31,114 nucleotides of DNA from CALLVY01 sp937899855 (lineage in GTDB: Bacteria > Bacteroidota > Bacteroidia > Chitinophagales > Saprospiraceae), in NCBI GenBank assembly GCA_039820405.1, contig JBCBQC010000074.1:1-31114 (forward strand), written 5' to 3'. Positions 30,680-31,114 of this stretch are shown one piece after another (position 1 is the first letter of the stretch; every line of letters starts with the position of its first letter). Below the pieces are notes generated by a model. That model was not told the DNA's origin. It saw only the letters and a list, made by a program, of their open reading frames with translations, and made no database searches. The position numbers were made by a program, and so were the translations under genes.

Positions 30680-31114
30680 ATGACCAACAAAGAAATTGCC
30701 CGGAACTTCAACGAGCTGGCTCGCATCATGGAGCTCCACGATGAAAACCCCTTTAAAATTCGCAGTTACGCCAATGCCTATCTGCAACTGCGCAAGGTGG
30801 GCACCCCACTGGTGGACATGAGTGATGCGGAGATTTCGGGGATCAAGGGGGTGGGAAAGGCCATCGCGGGCAAGATTCGCGAGTTGGAGCGAACCGGTAC
30901 CCTGGCGGCGCTGGAAAAGTACCGCGAAATGACCCCGCAGGGGGTTCAGGATATGCTGCGGATTAAGGGTTTTGGTCCCAAGAAGATCAAGTCGCTGTGG
31001 AAGGGGCTGGAGGTGGAGACGATCGGAGAATTGCTGTACGCCTGTAACGAAAACCGTTTGGTAGAACTCAAGGGTTTTGGGGCGAAAACGCAGGAGGACC
31101 TGCGGAAAAAGCTC
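30680..31114 (+). CDS. polX: DNA polymerase/3'-5' exonuclease PolX, N-terminal part (truncated by window end)
   Basis: The first 145 codons are open to the window edge. They read TNKEIARNFNELARIMELHD, then ENPFKIRSYANAYLQLRKVG, the opening of bacterial family X polymerases. Helix-hairpin-helix units follow (GIKGVGKAIAGKIRELE and LRIKGFGPKKIKSLW, then ELKGFGAKTQEDLRKKL). The polymerase palm and C-terminal PHP domain would lie beyond the window. These enzymes fill gaps during base-excision-type repair. The gene starts 10 bases after the DUF4340 gene and so is probably in the gld operon, a functionally odd placement. It was identified from the raw sequence, because its stop codon is outside the window. 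Confidence 0.85.
   Translation, partial: MTNKEIARNFNELARIMELHDENPFKIRSYANAYLQLRKVGTPLVDMSDAEISGIKGVGKAIAGKIRELERTGTLAALEKYREMTPQGVQDMLRIKGFGPKKIKSLWKGLEVETIGELLYACNENRLVELKGFGAKTQEDLRKKL

Overview
The window looks like chromosomal DNA from a Bacteroidota bacterium, most probably of the Saprospiria type. This is inferred from gene content, not from an rRNA gene. The signs are a PorV/PorQ-type outer-membrane protein, a very large secreted protein with a type IX secretion (T9SS) C-terminal sorting domain, a gldA-gldF-gldG ABC transporter operon, a head-GIN-domain protein, a CrtA-family carotenoid oxygenase next to a lycopene cyclase, and promoters of the Bacteroidota form TTTG-N19/20-TAnnTTTG. 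There are no rRNA or tRNA genes, no CRISPR array, and no recognisable insertion sequence or phage gene. Nineteen protein genes are supported, the last one cut by the window edge.

Left part (1-6683). A 581-base gene-free leader precedes a PorV/PorQ-like gene. That gene converges on an LTA-synthase-type sulfatase-fold gene, and a single CTAG supplies both stop codons. A LON-substrate-binding-domain gene follows, divergent from lycopene cyclase crtY. crtY converges with, and overlaps by 57 bp, a CrtA-family carotenoid monooxygenase.

Middle part (6684-21452). A 1870-residue alpha-2-macroglobulin lipoprotein with an intact CIEQ thioester motif ends at a strong intrinsic terminator. A GIN-domain protein with seven SGGSD-like rungs follows. 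On the minus strand lie a 1704-residue T9SS cargo protein built of ELWxTDGT repeats and CARDB/HYR-like modules, an OmpA-family protein with a long palindrome at its predicted promoter, and peptidase T with a clean terminator.

Right part (21453-31114). A lipoprotein resembling the propeptide of Bacteroidota S8 proteases, but without a protease, leads into a tight plus-strand cluster. The cluster encodes an ECF sigma factor (TTG start), a protein joining a short cytoplasmic segment, one transmembrane helix, a coiled coil, a proline-rich linker and a beta-barrel-like domain, a second stand-alone barrel-like protein, and a small cysteine-containing lipoprotein. This cluster is the best candidate for an undescribed envelope-signalling system. 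A MORN-repeat lipoprotein and gldA then diverge from a well-formed bidirectional promoter region. gldA, gldF, gldG, a DUF4340 gene and the start of a PolX-type DNA polymerase gene run on as one likely operon to the edge.

All functions are read by eye from the translated sequence. No database search was run.
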